Shown here piece after piece: positions 8,244 to 16,191 of a stretch of 16,630 bases of DNA. The notes under the pieces were generated by a model that did not search any database, was not told the origin of the DNA, and was given only the letters and a program-made list of their open reading frames with translations. The translations under genes were made by a program, and so were the position numbers. The DNA is taken from assembly GCA_964411985.1 (NCBI GenBank), contig CAYPNF010000098.1, positions 1-16,630 of the forward strand, in the 5' to 3' direction. The stretch is from CAYPNF01 sp964411985. Lineage in GTDB: Bacteria > Verrucomicrobiota > Verrucomicrobiia > Limisphaerales > J093. How positions within the stretch are numbered: the stretch's first letter is position 1; the number at the start of each line of letters is the position of its first letter.

Positions 8244-9521
8244 TCATGGCAACCAGCGCGGGTGGTCGGCCCCACGCCCCTCCAAACCACGGGTCAGCAA
8301 GCGCGGCCTGGTGCCATCACTGTTCATCACCCATAGACCAGAAGTCTCACCCGTGGAGCAGCGGCAAAAGGCAATCTTCTGTCCGTCACCCGATTCACAG
8401 CCACGAAAGTCCCAGACCGCCGGACCGGCCTTTGTAAGACGGGTCAGGGAGCCGTCCTTGGGGGACACCTTGCAGATCTCGGTTCCGCCCTGGGCCGATT
8501 CCGGTTTGTAATCGCGGTTGTAATGGTCGGAATCGGGCCGGTTGGTTTGGTACTCCCAAGGCACCTTCGAACCCGGAAGCCGTCGTGGAAAGAGGATCTG
8601 TCCATCATGGGTCCAACACGGCACGTTCGAACCGCCGCCGCGGTTGCCAGGGTACCCATAGGTAGCACCAAACCACATGGCTTGTCCCTCGGTCAGCGTG
8701 CGATGTTCCGCCCCGTCCGGACGGTTCACGCAAACGTCTGACCAATCATGACCGGGATCCGTCTTGAAGTGGCAATCCTGGTACGCGAGCCACTGACCGT
8801 CGGGCGACCAGCTCGGGCCAAAATAGAGATGGTCAGGATGCGCCGCGATCCGGATCCGGTTTCTGCCGAAAGTGTCGCTGGTCCAGATCTGGTATCCTTC
8901 GGGGCTGGCCAGATGAAACGCGACTCGTGTTCCGTCCGGGCTCAGGCTGAGACCATAAGGCAACCCCTCCTCAGCACGGGTGAATTCCTGTGCATCGGAT
9001 CCATCCAGCTTCATATTGAGAATCTGCCCAGGTTTCGTTCGCACCACCTGCATCAGGATCCGTCCGTCTTGCAGGACCAACTGGGGGGTGTAAAACGGGG
9101 CCGTGCGTTCTTGGGTGGCTAACTCCTGCAAGGCACCAGTGGCAAGATCATGGGCCCAGATATGGGTCGGGGTCTGATGGTAGTAATCTTCGAAAGGCTT
9201 CCCTGGGCCATCCCGGCGAGCTTCCATGCTCAACATCAGCACGCGTCCATCGAGGAGAAACCCTGCGGGCTGCCAGGTAACTTGATTGGGCGCCTCCAGT
9301 TCAAGGGTGCGCAGTCCGCTCCCGTCAGCATGGATCAGGCAGGTCTTGCCCCCTGAGGTGAAGAAGAGCCTGTGCTTGGCAGCCTGCAGTCCATCGGGCC
9401 GATGGATGCATCCACCCACCGCCGCCAGCGAACCCAAGGCTGTCACCTGAAGGAAACTCCTTCGCGGCATGAATGACTGGCGGCACAGGCCTTGGCTGGC
9501 AGGTCTGGCTTGGAATGTCAT
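8244..9521 (-). CDS. Tat-exported lipoprotein with WD40-like (PD40) beta-propeller
   Basis: The 425-residue product starts at ATG 9521, which has GGGAGGA nine bases upstream; the frame stays open to 9884 but that stretch lies inside the divergent gene. The N-terminus carries a twin-arginine motif (RRSFLQV, Arg20-Arg21) and a lipobox ending at Cys38 (LAAVGGC), so it is probably folded before export and lipid-anchored. The rest is a TolB/PD40-like propeller with repeated SPDG blades (GLSLSPDGTRVAF, GPSWSPDGQWLAYQDCHF, PCWTHDGQILFPR, LWVMNSDGTRPRLLTRG). Conserved-looking loops include DPGHDWSDVC, NRGGGSN and DHYNRDYKPE. It is first in the operon with GH127, GH5-like and esterase genes. Sugar binding, or an oligogalacturonide-lyase-like (PL22) activity, is conceivable since PL22 is also a propeller, but I see no convincing PL22 signature. 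Function unknown. Confidence 0.82.
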   Translation of the reverse strand: MTFQARPASQGLCRQSFMPRRSFLQVTALGSLAAVGGCIHRPDGLQAAKHRLFFTSGGKTCLIHADGSGLRTLELEAPNQVTWQPAGFLLDGRVLMLSMEARRDGPGKPFEDYYHQTPTHIWAHDLATGALQELATQERTAPFYTPQLVLQDGRILMQVVRTKPGQILNMKLDGSDAQEFTRAEEGLPYGLSLSPDGTRVAFHLASPEGYQIWTSDTFGRNRIRIAAHPDHLYFGPSWSPDGQWLAYQDCHFKTDPGHDWSDVCVNRPDGAEHRTLTEGQAMWFGATYGYPGNRGGGSNVPCWTHDGQILFPRRLPGSKVPWEYQTNRPDSDHYNRDYKPESAQGGTEICKVSPKDGSLTRLTKAGPAVWDFRGCESGDGQKIAFCRCSTGETSGLWVMNSDGTRPRLLTRGLEGRGADHPRWLP

Positions 9522-9530
9522 GGGTGACGA

Positions 9531-9537
9531 TCCTCCC
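9531..9537 (-). promoter_or_regulatory. Ribosome binding site of the PD40 lipoprotein gene
   Basis: GGGAGGA on the - strand with a nine-base spacer to ATG 9521. It is one of the best Shine-Dalgarno matches in the window and fixes the start upstream of the twin-arginine motif, giving a 19-residue n-region. Confidence 0.75.
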
Positions 9538-9608
9538 ATTTGCTCCAAACAATGTCGATCCGTCTTTGATGGCCTATCCAAGCCCGGCAGAGATCCACAT
9601 TTGGAGGC

Positions 9609-9637
9609 TTGCGAGGTCACTCCCTGGGCACTAAAAT
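9609..9637 (+). promoter_or_regulatory. Candidate sigma70-type promoter for the DUF2293 gene
   Basis: TTGCGA (9609-9614) and TAAAAT (9632-9637) are separated by 17 bases, a good match to the -35/-10 consensus. It lies in the 141-bp divergent region between the - strand operon and the + strand gene. Transcription would start near 9644, which rules out the in-frame ATG at 9636 and favours 9663. Prediction by eye only. Confidence 0.45.
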
Positions 9638-9662
9638 GTGGGCAACGAACGATGCCGTCGCC

Positions 9663-10742
9663 ATGAACACCCCTTCCTACAGCAACTACCAGGAGCGCGT
9701 GGAACAAGCCGCGGAGGCCGCTTTGAAACGAAAAGGGAATGTGGGGCCCCTGGACCTGTTTCAGGGGATGGGTGTGCTGTACCCTGGCCATGTCCAGAGT
9801 TGGCGCAACGGCGATGAACATTACCGGGTGCTCCGACAGTGGATTCAGCTCGGGCCGGAGAAGTTCCGGAAGGCGGTTCACCATTTCGAGGAATGGGCGA
9901 AGCGCAAGGGACTGCGCCCCATTGAAGTCGCTTTCACTCGCCGCCAGCCCAGTGGTGTCGAACCTTTACAGGTTACAGAGGACGGAGATCCAGAGCACGA
10001 GAAGTTTTATCGCACTCACTATGCGTCAGGGGAATTGTCGGATAAACGCACGGCCCAGCTGGCTGACAAACTGAACAAGGCTCCCGACCTGGTTGTTTTC
10101 GAGAAAGTCAGCGTCGAGGGCAATTGCAGCGAGTGCGGGGCGGAGTTGCTTCAGGGGGATTATCTCACCAAGGAGAAAGATCAACCCTTGTGCCTCAAGT
10201 GCGCCGACATGGATCACTTGGTGTTTCTGCCCTCCGGCGAGGCCGCACTGACACGGAGGGCTCGCAAGTACAGCTCGCTCTCGGCAGTCGTGGTGCGCTT
10301 CAGCCGGGCGCGCAAGCGATACGAACGGCAAGGATTGCTCGTCACCGAGGAAGGCCTGGCCAAGGCCGAAGAGGAATGCGCCGAGGACGCCCCCGCACGC
10401 GCCGAAGCCCGTGCCCGTGCCGCTGTCGCGCGCCAAGAAGAGGACCACGAGTTCGTGGATGCCCTGGCTCTCGCCATTCTGCAAGCTTACCCCGGTTGTC
10501 CTGCCAAGAAAGCGCGTGAGATCGCAGAGCACACTGGACGCCGCAGCAGTGGTCGAGTCGGCCGATCCGCCGCGGGGCGCGCTCTCGACCCCACAGCGGT
10601 AAAGCTGGCGGTGGTCGCTCATATCCGTCATGCTGAAACGAACTACGATGAGCTTTTATGTCGAGGCGTGGAGCGGCTTGAAGCCCGCACCCTGATTGGG
10701 GAGCGAATCGACCAAGTCCTGGCACAGTGGTCAAGCCTGTAG
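9663..10742 (+). CDS. DUF2293 domain protein with four-Cys zinc-finger-like centre
   Basis: The 359-residue cytoplasmic protein has no signal or membrane segment. Residues 153-180 contain two Cys pairs (CSEC at 155/158 and CLKC at 177/180), probably binding zinc. A charged Ala/Arg/Glu-rich helix follows (about 225-262). The C-terminal third matches DUF2293: AYPGCPAKKAREIAEH, GRRSSGRVGRSAAGRALD, VAHIRHAETNYDELLCRG. The function of DUF2293 is not established; the zinc site and basic helices hint at nucleic-acid binding, which is inference. The start at 9663 is chosen because the better promoter lies just upstream and ATG 9636 would sit in the -10 box; no Shine-Dalgarno sequence is visible. It does not look like part of the sugar-degradation genes around it and may be an ordinary chromosomal gene. 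Confidence 0.82.
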   Translation: MNTPSYSNYQERVEQAAEAALKRKGNVGPLDLFQGMGVLYPGHVQSWRNGDEHYRVLRQWIQLGPEKFRKAVHHFEEWAKRKGLRPIEVAFTRRQPSGVEPLQVTEDGDPEHEKFYRTHYASGELSDKRTAQLADKLNKAPDLVVFEKVSVEGNCSECGAELLQGDYLTKEKDQPLCLKCADMDHLVFLPSGEAALTRRARKYSSLSAVVVRFSRARKRYERQGLLVTEEGLAKAEEECAEDAPARAEARARAAVARQEEDHEFVDALALAILQAYPGCPAKKAREIAEHTGRRSSGRVGRSAAGRALDPTAVKLAVVAHIRHAETNYDELLCRGVERLEARTLIGERIDQVLAQWSSL

Positions 10743-10799
10743 CTGGCTTGGTCGGGAGGCACACCGAGCGCGCATCCAAGTTGTAAACCAATTCTCATT

Positions 10800-11576
10800 A
10801 TGTCAACCATCCTGGTACCGGTTCTCTTCGCCGCGTTTCTTCTCTTCGGAGTGTTGTGCTGCCTCAAACTAGGCTGGATCTGGGGCCGCCGCAAACTGGC
10901 GGAACTCGGCGACGACGGCCACGCCGGCGCAGGGGTGCTCGAAGGCTCGATCTTCGGGCTGATGGGCCTCCTGATCGCCTTCACCTTCACGGGTGCGGCG
11001 GATCGGTTCGACCACCGCCGGGATCTGATCACGCAACACGTGAATGCCATCGGCACGGCCTGGCTGCGGCTCGACCTGCTGGACGAGCCCACCCGAGCCA
11101 AAGCCCGCGGCTTGCTCCGCCAGTACGTCGACACCCTGTTGCGTATCACCAGTGAGTCCCGGGACCAGGCTACGATCCACAACACCTTGGAACACCTTTC
11201 CACATTGCAGGGCGATATCTGGTCCACACTGGTGGAGGCAGCGAAGAGAGACAAGTCACAGCCGCTGGCGCAATTACTGCTCCCGGCCGCCAATGAAGTG
11301 TTCGATCTCACGGAAAGTCGGCGGCTCTCCACTCGCCAGCACCCGCCGCCCGCCGTCTACGCCATGCTGGGACTGCTTATGTTGGTCAGTTCCCTGATGG
11401 CCGGTTTCGCCATGGCCAAAGCCAAGCTGCAAAGCCGCCTCCACCTGATCGGCTTTGCCGTGGTCATGTCGCTGTCGGTTTATCTCATTTTAGACTTTGA
11501 GTTTCCGCGTTTGGGTTTGGTGAAGATCGACAGCTTCGACCAAGCGATGATCGAACTGAGAGAATCCATGAAGTGA
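10800..11576 (+). CDS. Four-TM bestrophin-like (DUF4239) membrane protein
   Basis: The 258-residue protein has four predicted membrane helices: about 4-24, 49-67, 184-206 and 214-232. A soluble helical region of about 115 residues lies between helices 2 and 3. The second helix and what follows (SIFGLMGLLIAFTFTGAADR, FDHRRDLI, NAIGTAWLRLDLL) and the last helix with YLILDFEFPRLGLVKID are typical of DUF4239, called bestrophin-like. The biochemical role is not established; channel activity is only suggested by the name. It begins 57 nt after the DUF2293 gene, and its stop overlaps the start of the next glycosidase gene (TGATG), so co-expression with a sugar-degrading enzyme is likely although no functional link is known. 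No clear ribosome binding site. Confidence 0.82.
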   Translation: MSTILVPVLFAAFLLFGVLCCLKLGWIWGRRKLAELGDDGHAGAGVLEGSIFGLMGLLIAFTFTGAADRFDHRRDLITQHVNAIGTAWLRLDLLDEPTRAKARGLLRQYVDTLLRITSESRDQATIHNTLEHLSTLQGDIWSTLVEAAKRDKSQPLAQLLLPAANEVFDLTESRRLSTRQHPPPAVYAMLGLLMLVSSLMAGFAMAKAKLQSRLHLIGFAVVMSLSVYLILDFEFPRLGLVKIDSFDQAMIELRESMK

Positions 11577-13693
11577 TGCTGGCTATGAGAATCCTCTTCC
11601 CCCTCCTTGCCGCAACGTTCCTCACCCTGGTATTGCTCGGCCACGCGGGGGAAACCTCCCCCAGCACCACGGGTAGAATCGACCGGCAGGCCCTGGTGAC
11701 ACGCCACAAGATTGAGTGGAACGAACTTCAGGGGCAAATCCCCCTCGGTAACGGCGAGTTCTGTTTCAACGTGGACGCCACCGGCCTTCAGACCTTCGGG
11801 GGAAACACCATGTCACATTGGGCCTGGCACTCGGCGCCACTGCCGACAGGTTGTACGCCTGCCGATGTTCCGCCCACGGGAACGGTGGAACGAGGACGGA
11901 TTCAAGGTCCCATGCAAAAAGCGGCGGAGAAGGAGGAACTGAATGGCTGGATGTTTCGCAACCCGCATCCTGTCAACCTCGCCCGACTCCGCCTGAGCCG
12001 ATCCAATGGCGCAGCACTCGATCCCAAGGAGATCCGCAGTATCACCCGCAGCTATGATTTGTGGCGCGGGGTGCACACCAGCCAGTTCCAGGTCAATGGC
12101 CAATCGGTCCGGATAGAAACTTGCGTTCACCCCACTCTGGATCTCATCGCTGTCCGTGCAGAATCGCCCCTGTTCCAGGAGGGCCGCTTGGTGGTCTCGC
12201 TCGATTTCCCGTATCCCACCACCGATGCCAAGTCCCCCTGGGTCGGTGACTGGAATCACCCCAGCGCGCACGCGAGCGAACTCGTCCTGAAACCGGGAAA
12301 GAACCGGGCTGAGATCCGACGCATCGCCGACACCTCCCAGTATCAGGTGAAACTCGCCTGGTCCAAGGGTTCCCCGTTGGTGGTTCGGGCCGCGAACTCC
12401 CCACATAGCTTCAGCATCAGCGCCGGGCAGTCAGGCCCAATAGAATTTGTCTGCGCTTTCTCAGCCCAGGCCCCAGGCTCGCTACCAACCCAGGCGGAAA
12501 CCCAAAAGGCAGTGGCAGCGCATTGGAGAAAGTATTGGAGTCAAGGCGGAGCCGTTGATCTCTCAGAAAGCAAAGACCCTCGCTGGAAGGAACTGGAACG
12601 TCGGATCGTGCTGTCCCAATACCAAATGGCCGCGCAATCTGCCGGAAGTTGGCCCTCTGCCGAAGACGGGCTCATGGGGATCGACGCTTGGAGCGGCCAG
12701 TTCCACATGGAGATGGTTTGGTGGCACCTGGCACACTATGGTTTGTGGAGTCGATGGTCCCTCGCCGACAAGGCGCTGGGGTGTTACCAGAGGTTTCTAC
12801 CTACGGCCCGCCAATTGGCCAAGCAGTTCGATTACCGCGGGGCCAAGTGGGGCAAGCAAGTCGGCCCAGAGGGGCGCACCGCACCGTGGAGTGGAAGTTT
12901 CGTCCTGAACTGGCAACAACCGCATCCGCTCTTCTTTGCGGAACTCGAGTATCGATTGAAGCCAAGCCGTGCGACCCTGGAAAAGTGGAAGGACGTCGTC
13001 TTCGCAACTGCGGATACCATGGCGGACTTTCCCACCCCGGACGCATCAGGCATCTACCATCTCCAGCCGATCATGCCTCCCAGTGAACAGGGTGTCACTC
13101 GGGACACGGTGTTCGACTTGGCGTATTGGCGTTGGGGCCTGGATCAGGCGCAGCGATGGAGAGAACGGATGGGCCTCCCCCGCGACGTCCAATGGGATCA
13201 GGTTCGTCAGGGACTCGCTCCGCTGCCCACGCTGGAGGGGGTATTCGTGCACTCGGCCGAGTGGAAAGACACTTACACCCAGCGTGCCTGGGAACATCCC
13301 GATCCGATCGGAGTGCTCGGCATGCTGCCTCCCATCGAAGGGGTGGATCGCGAAACGGCCCACCGCACTTTGTTGAAAGTGTGGCAGACCTGGGATTGGA
13401 ACCGCTGCTGGGGATGGGACTTCCCATGGACGGCCATGGCGGCCGCACGGCTCGGCGAACCTACAATGGCGGTGGACGCGCTGCTCAAGGAGGCAGGCAA
13501 TAAGAACGTCTACGACGTTCGGGGTGTGAACATCGGCGGGCCGTGTCCGTACCTGCCCGGCAACGGAGGCCTGCTTTACGCCGTGGCCATGATGGCTGCC
13601 GGCTGGGACGGCGCGCCCGCTCACCATGCGCCGGGGTTTCCGAATGACGGCAATTGGGTGGTGAAATGGGAGGGATTGAAGAAAGCGCCTTGA
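11576..13693 (+). CDS. Exported six-hairpin (GH65/GH95-like) glycoside hydrolase
   Basis: The 705-residue product has a signal peptide (MLAMRILFPLLAATFLTLVL). ATG 11576 overlaps the preceding TGA; GTG 11573 and ATG 11585 are alternatives. The N-terminal part is a beta-sandwich (IPLGNGEFCFNVDATGLQTF, about residues 55-75), followed by an (alpha/alpha)6 barrel with GLMGIDAWSGQFHMEMVWWH, GPEGRTAPWSGSF, QPIMPPSEQG, WDWNRCWGWDFPW and LPGNGGLLYAVAMMAAGWDG. This order is that of clan GH-L-like enzymes such as GH65, and Glu504 in MPPSEQG sits where GH65 has its general-acid Glu (GPDEY). The exact family is uncertain; it may belong to an unclassified group common in Verrucomicrobiota and Planctomycetota. 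It appears intact. The decayed alpha-galactosidase follows 16 nt later. Confidence 0.75.
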   Translation: MLAMRILFPLLAATFLTLVLLGHAGETSPSTTGRIDRQALVTRHKIEWNELQGQIPLGNGEFCFNVDATGLQTFGGNTMSHWAWHSAPLPTGCTPADVPPTGTVERGRIQGPMQKAAEKEELNGWMFRNPHPVNLARLRLSRSNGAALDPKEIRSITRSYDLWRGVHTSQFQVNGQSVRIETCVHPTLDLIAVRAESPLFQEGRLVVSLDFPYPTTDAKSPWVGDWNHPSAHASELVLKPGKNRAEIRRIADTSQYQVKLAWSKGSPLVVRAANSPHSFSISAGQSGPIEFVCAFSAQAPGSLPTQAETQKAVAAHWRKYWSQGGAVDLSESKDPRWKELERRIVLSQYQMAAQSAGSWPSAEDGLMGIDAWSGQFHMEMVWWHLAHYGLWSRWSLADKALGCYQRFLPTARQLAKQFDYRGAKWGKQVGPEGRTAPWSGSFVLNWQQPHPLFFAELEYRLKPSRATLEKWKDVVFATADTMADFPTPDASGIYHLQPIMPPSEQGVTRDTVFDLAYWRWGLDQAQRWRERMGLPRDVQWDQVRQGLAPLPTLEGVFVHSAEWKDTYTQRAWEHPDPIGVLGMLPPIEGVDRETAHRTLLKVWQTWDWNRCWGWDFPWTAMAAARLGEPTMAVDALLKEAGNKNVYDVRGVNIGGPCPYLPGNGGLLYAVAMMAAGWDGAPAHHAPGFPNDGNWVVKWEGLKKAP

Positions 13694-13709
13694 GGTTACA
13701 TGAAAGCCA

Positions 13710-14599
13710 ATGGAGAACGTCCTTTTTCAGTCAGATGTCATGCGCTTTGGTACACCGGCGCGCCGAGTGGACGTGGATCTGGGGGGAGCGGATACGTTTA
13801 CCCTGGAGATTGGCGACGCAGGTGATGGGATTGGCTGGGATCAGGCCGACTAGGCTGATGCCAAAGTGAGGCTGAAAGACGGACGGGAACTATGGCTTAG
13901 CGAATTACCTTTGCGCGATCGGCGTACTGAAGCCGGGTATCCCCCCATCCCACGGCAAAGTGATCTGGCCTTCTCTTTGAGGATGAACTGCGCCGACGCC
14001 ATCCCGGCATGCTCATCGACTCCTGCGCGAGTGGCGGACGCCGCAACGACCTGGAGACGCTGCGCCGATCGGTGCCCCTGCTGCGCAGCGACTACCAGTT
14101 CGGCAACGAAGCCACGATGCCTAATCAGGGACATACCTACGGCACTTCCAGCTGGATTCCGTATTACGGATCGGGTTGCTATTACAGCGACACCTACAGC
14201 GCCCGCAGTTACATCATGCCCTGCTCGGGCTATGCCGGGACCGATACGAACACGAAACGCGCCTACGACGAGTGCCGCCGCTTAGCACCGTTCATGTTGG
14301 GCGACTACCATCCGCTGACTTCCTACACCATCCAGAACACCGACTGGATCGCATGGGAATTCGACCGGGCGAGACTCGGCGGGGGTGTGATTCAAGCCTT
14401 CCGCCGCGAGAAGAACGATGCGTCCAAGCGAGTGTCCCGGCTTCGCGCTCCGATCCCCTCGGCTACCTACGAAGTCACTGATCTCGATAGCGGCACGCCG
14501 CGCAAGATGACTGGAAAAGTGCTAATGACCGATGGCCTGTCGGTAAGCATCACGAGCCAACCACGTTCGGCCGTGATCTTCTTCCGCAAGATCAAGTAG
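13710..14599 (+). pseudogene. Decayed NPCBM/GH36-like alpha-galactosidase
   Basis: From 13710 the frame reads like the second half of an NPCBM domain (NVLFQSDVMRFGTPARRVDV, LEIGDAGDGIGWDQAD), then meets TAG at 13851-13853 where family members have Trp (DWADA), and continues in frame as ADAKVRLKDGRELWLSELPL. Similarity is lost near 13915. From about 13964, in another frame, the C-terminal part of a GH36-like alpha-galactosidase appears: LLFEDELRRRHPGMLIDSCA, SGGRRNDLETLRRSVPLLRS with the probable acid/base Asp in RSDYQF, PFMLGDYHPLTSYTIQN, ending at a TAG at 14597. The signal peptide, the first half of NPCBM and several hundred residues including the nucleophile Asp region are missing. So there are three lesions: N-terminal loss, a nonsense codon, and a core deletion with frame change. 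An internal frame from 14009 is open for 196 residues but is a fragment. Confidence 0.8.
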
Positions 14600-14941
14600 C
14601 CCGGCACACGAGAGCACCTGGCTATCAGTCGAGGCCATCCGAAGATCGGATGTTGGGCCCTCTCGCGATGGCTTGAAACAGGGCTGTCTCTTGGCACGAC
14701 GAAGCGGGAACTGGATCCATTTGCTGACGCCTTTGAGCACGCCGAACGCGCAGGTGCCAGACAGGCGGCGCTGCGGAGACGCTGAGACGAACCATCCTTT
14801 CTTCATGCCGTAAGGGTCGAACACACCCGCGACTATCTCAACACCCACACTTCGAACATTGGAGACTATGGCGCTGTGCCCCCAAAGGAGTTCACGTACC
14901 TAGCCCCCATTGTATTCACCTGCCTTCTGCGTTGTGAGTAC
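14600..14941. other. Gene-free stretch between pseudogene and IS element
   Basis: About 340 bp hold no convincing gene. A perfect 7-bp inverted repeat with a 3-base loop lies at 14636-14652 (CATCCGA/TCGGATG), embedded in GGCC...GGGCC, without a following T run. A 108-residue open frame on the - strand (14522-14848) overlaps the pseudogene tail and shows no recognised domain. The stretch may be an intergenic repeat or eroded sequence. Confidence 0.4.
14636..14652. repeat. Short hairpin-forming inverted repeat
   Basis: CATCCGA, AGA, TCGGATG: seven perfect pairs. It lies 37 bases after the pseudogene stop and could be a weak terminator or part of a dispersed repeat; there is no U tract on either strand. 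Confidence 0.35.
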
Positions 14942-14970
14942 TATACACATGCGCAGAAGTAACAGGACAT
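14941..14970 (+). repeat. IS630 left terminal inverted repeat
   Basis: Starts CTATACACATGCGCAGAAGT. It pairs with the right end at 29 of 30 positions; the mismatch is G here versus T in the complement of the right end, inside the GCGCAGAAG stretch. The first CTA may belong to target plus TA. Confidence 0.88.
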
Positions 14971-15114
14971 TAACAGCATGAAGCCCTTGTTTTGCAGGCA
15001 GGTTAGCTTGGTCTGACGTTCTGGAGTTTCTTCCCAAGGTCCCCCTCGTGAACATTGTTCTGGTGCCCGGCGGGTCCTTGTCTCATGATGCGCGTATATA
15101 ACGCGACGTTTCTA

Positions 15115-16184
15115 ATGAAGCCACTTCTTATTAACGCAGATCCCCGCACCCGCCGCCAGCTGCTGGCCTGGCGCCAGCAAGCCCAAAGCGACAAGGCCCC
15201 CCGCGTTGCCCTGCGTCTCCAGGCCCTACTCCTGAGCGCCGACGGTCACACCCCTCCAAATATCGCCCAGTTGCTCCACGTCCACCGCAGCCGCGTCCAT
15301 CAATGGGTGCGCAATTGGATGGATCACGGAATCGACGGCATCAAAGAGGGCCATCGCAGCGGTCGTCGCCCTGCGCTCAGCGATGCCCAACGCCAACAAC
15401 TCCATGACCTCATCGAAAGCGGCCCCGTCGCCTATGGGCTCAACACCGGCGTGTGGACCTCCAAGATTGTGGCTGAACTCATCCAGGAGGAGTATGGCGT
15501 CGCCTTTCACCCCGGCCATGTCCGCAAACTGCTCCATCGGGCCGGGTGTTCGGTGCAGCGGCCAACCACCCGCTTGGTCCAGGCCGATCCCCAAGCCCAG
15601 CGCAGGTGGACACGCTACACCTATCCCAATCTAAAAAAAACGCCCAGGCCGAAGGCGCGGTGATCGTCTTCACCGACGAGGCGTCCTTTCGGCAAAGCCC
15701 GACCCTGTGCCAAACCTGGGCTCCCCGTGGCCATCGCCCCCAAATCCCCACCCGGGGCGAGCGTAACACCCAGAAGGTTCTCGGTGCGGTGGCCCTCCAC
15801 TCGGGCCGCTTCGTCTACCGACATCAGGAGGATTACTTCAACCACCTGACCTACCGCTCCTTTGTCCAAGAGGTGATCTTGCCCGGTTACTATCGGCGCG
15901 GGCACCGGGTGTATCTGATCCAGGACAACGCCTCCTATCACAAGCAGCCTGAGGTTTGGGACTTCTTTAAAGAAGAGCGGAAGCGGCTGGAAGTCTTCTT
16001 GCTGCCCAAGTATTCCCCGGAGTTCAATGCTCAGGAACCCGTCTGGAAATACACCCGAGGCCACGCCACCCACAATCGCTTCTTTGAGAGGCCCGCCGAT
16101 TTGTGCTCCAGTCTGCTGACGACCTTTGCGGACATGCAACGGCACCCCGAAACACTCCTGGGGATCCTCCGCCCGTTTTCTTAA
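15115..16184 (+). CDS. IS630-family transposase, two frames joined by -1 frameshift
   Basis: The first frame (15115-15663) encodes a helix-turn-helix part (TPPNIAQLLHVHRSRVHQWV) followed by the winged-helix linker DGIKEGHRSGRRPALSDAQR. The second frame (open from about 15546, used from about 15641 to 16184) encodes the DDE nuclease: Asp in VFTDEASF (codon 15675), Asp in IQDNASYH (15924) and Glu in EFNAQEPVWKY (16035). A -1 slip at A8 (15633-15640) fuses them into about 356 residues with sequence continuity ...YPNLKKNAQAEGAVIVF, the usual length for the family. It cuts and re-inserts the element at TA. The start at 15115 is chosen because the conserved KPLLINADPRTRR part begins there; an in-frame start at 15055 adds an unlikely leader. 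The frame change could be programmed, as reported for some IS630 relatives, or a disabling mutation. Confidence 0.85.
15633..15640 (+). promoter_or_regulatory. Probable -1 frameshift slippery site (A8)
   Basis: Eight consecutive A read as (CT)A AAA AAA A(CG) in the upstream frame. A -1 slip leads directly into the nuclease frame. A 6-bp perfect stem (CGGTGA at 15658-15663 with TCACCG at 15670-15675) follows 17 bases later and includes the upstream frame's TGA; it might stimulate slippage, though it is further away than usual. Confidence 0.6.
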
Positions 16185-16191
16185 GACTCCT

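Noticed and set aside
9522..9884. N-terminal extension of the PD40 lipoprotein
   Set aside because: It would run antisense into the DUF2293 gene and lacks signal character; a strong ribosome site precedes ATG 9521.
13654..13869. 71-residue + strand frame after the six-hairpin hydrolase
   Set aside because: It overlaps the hydrolase end and the NPCBM remnant in the wrong frame; the residues do not match any family, while the alternative frame shows clear NPCBM motifs.
14522..14848. 108-residue open frame on the - strand
   Set aside because: It overlaps the pseudogene's C-terminal end antisense, has no recognised domain or ribosome site, and its length is common by chance in high-GC DNA.
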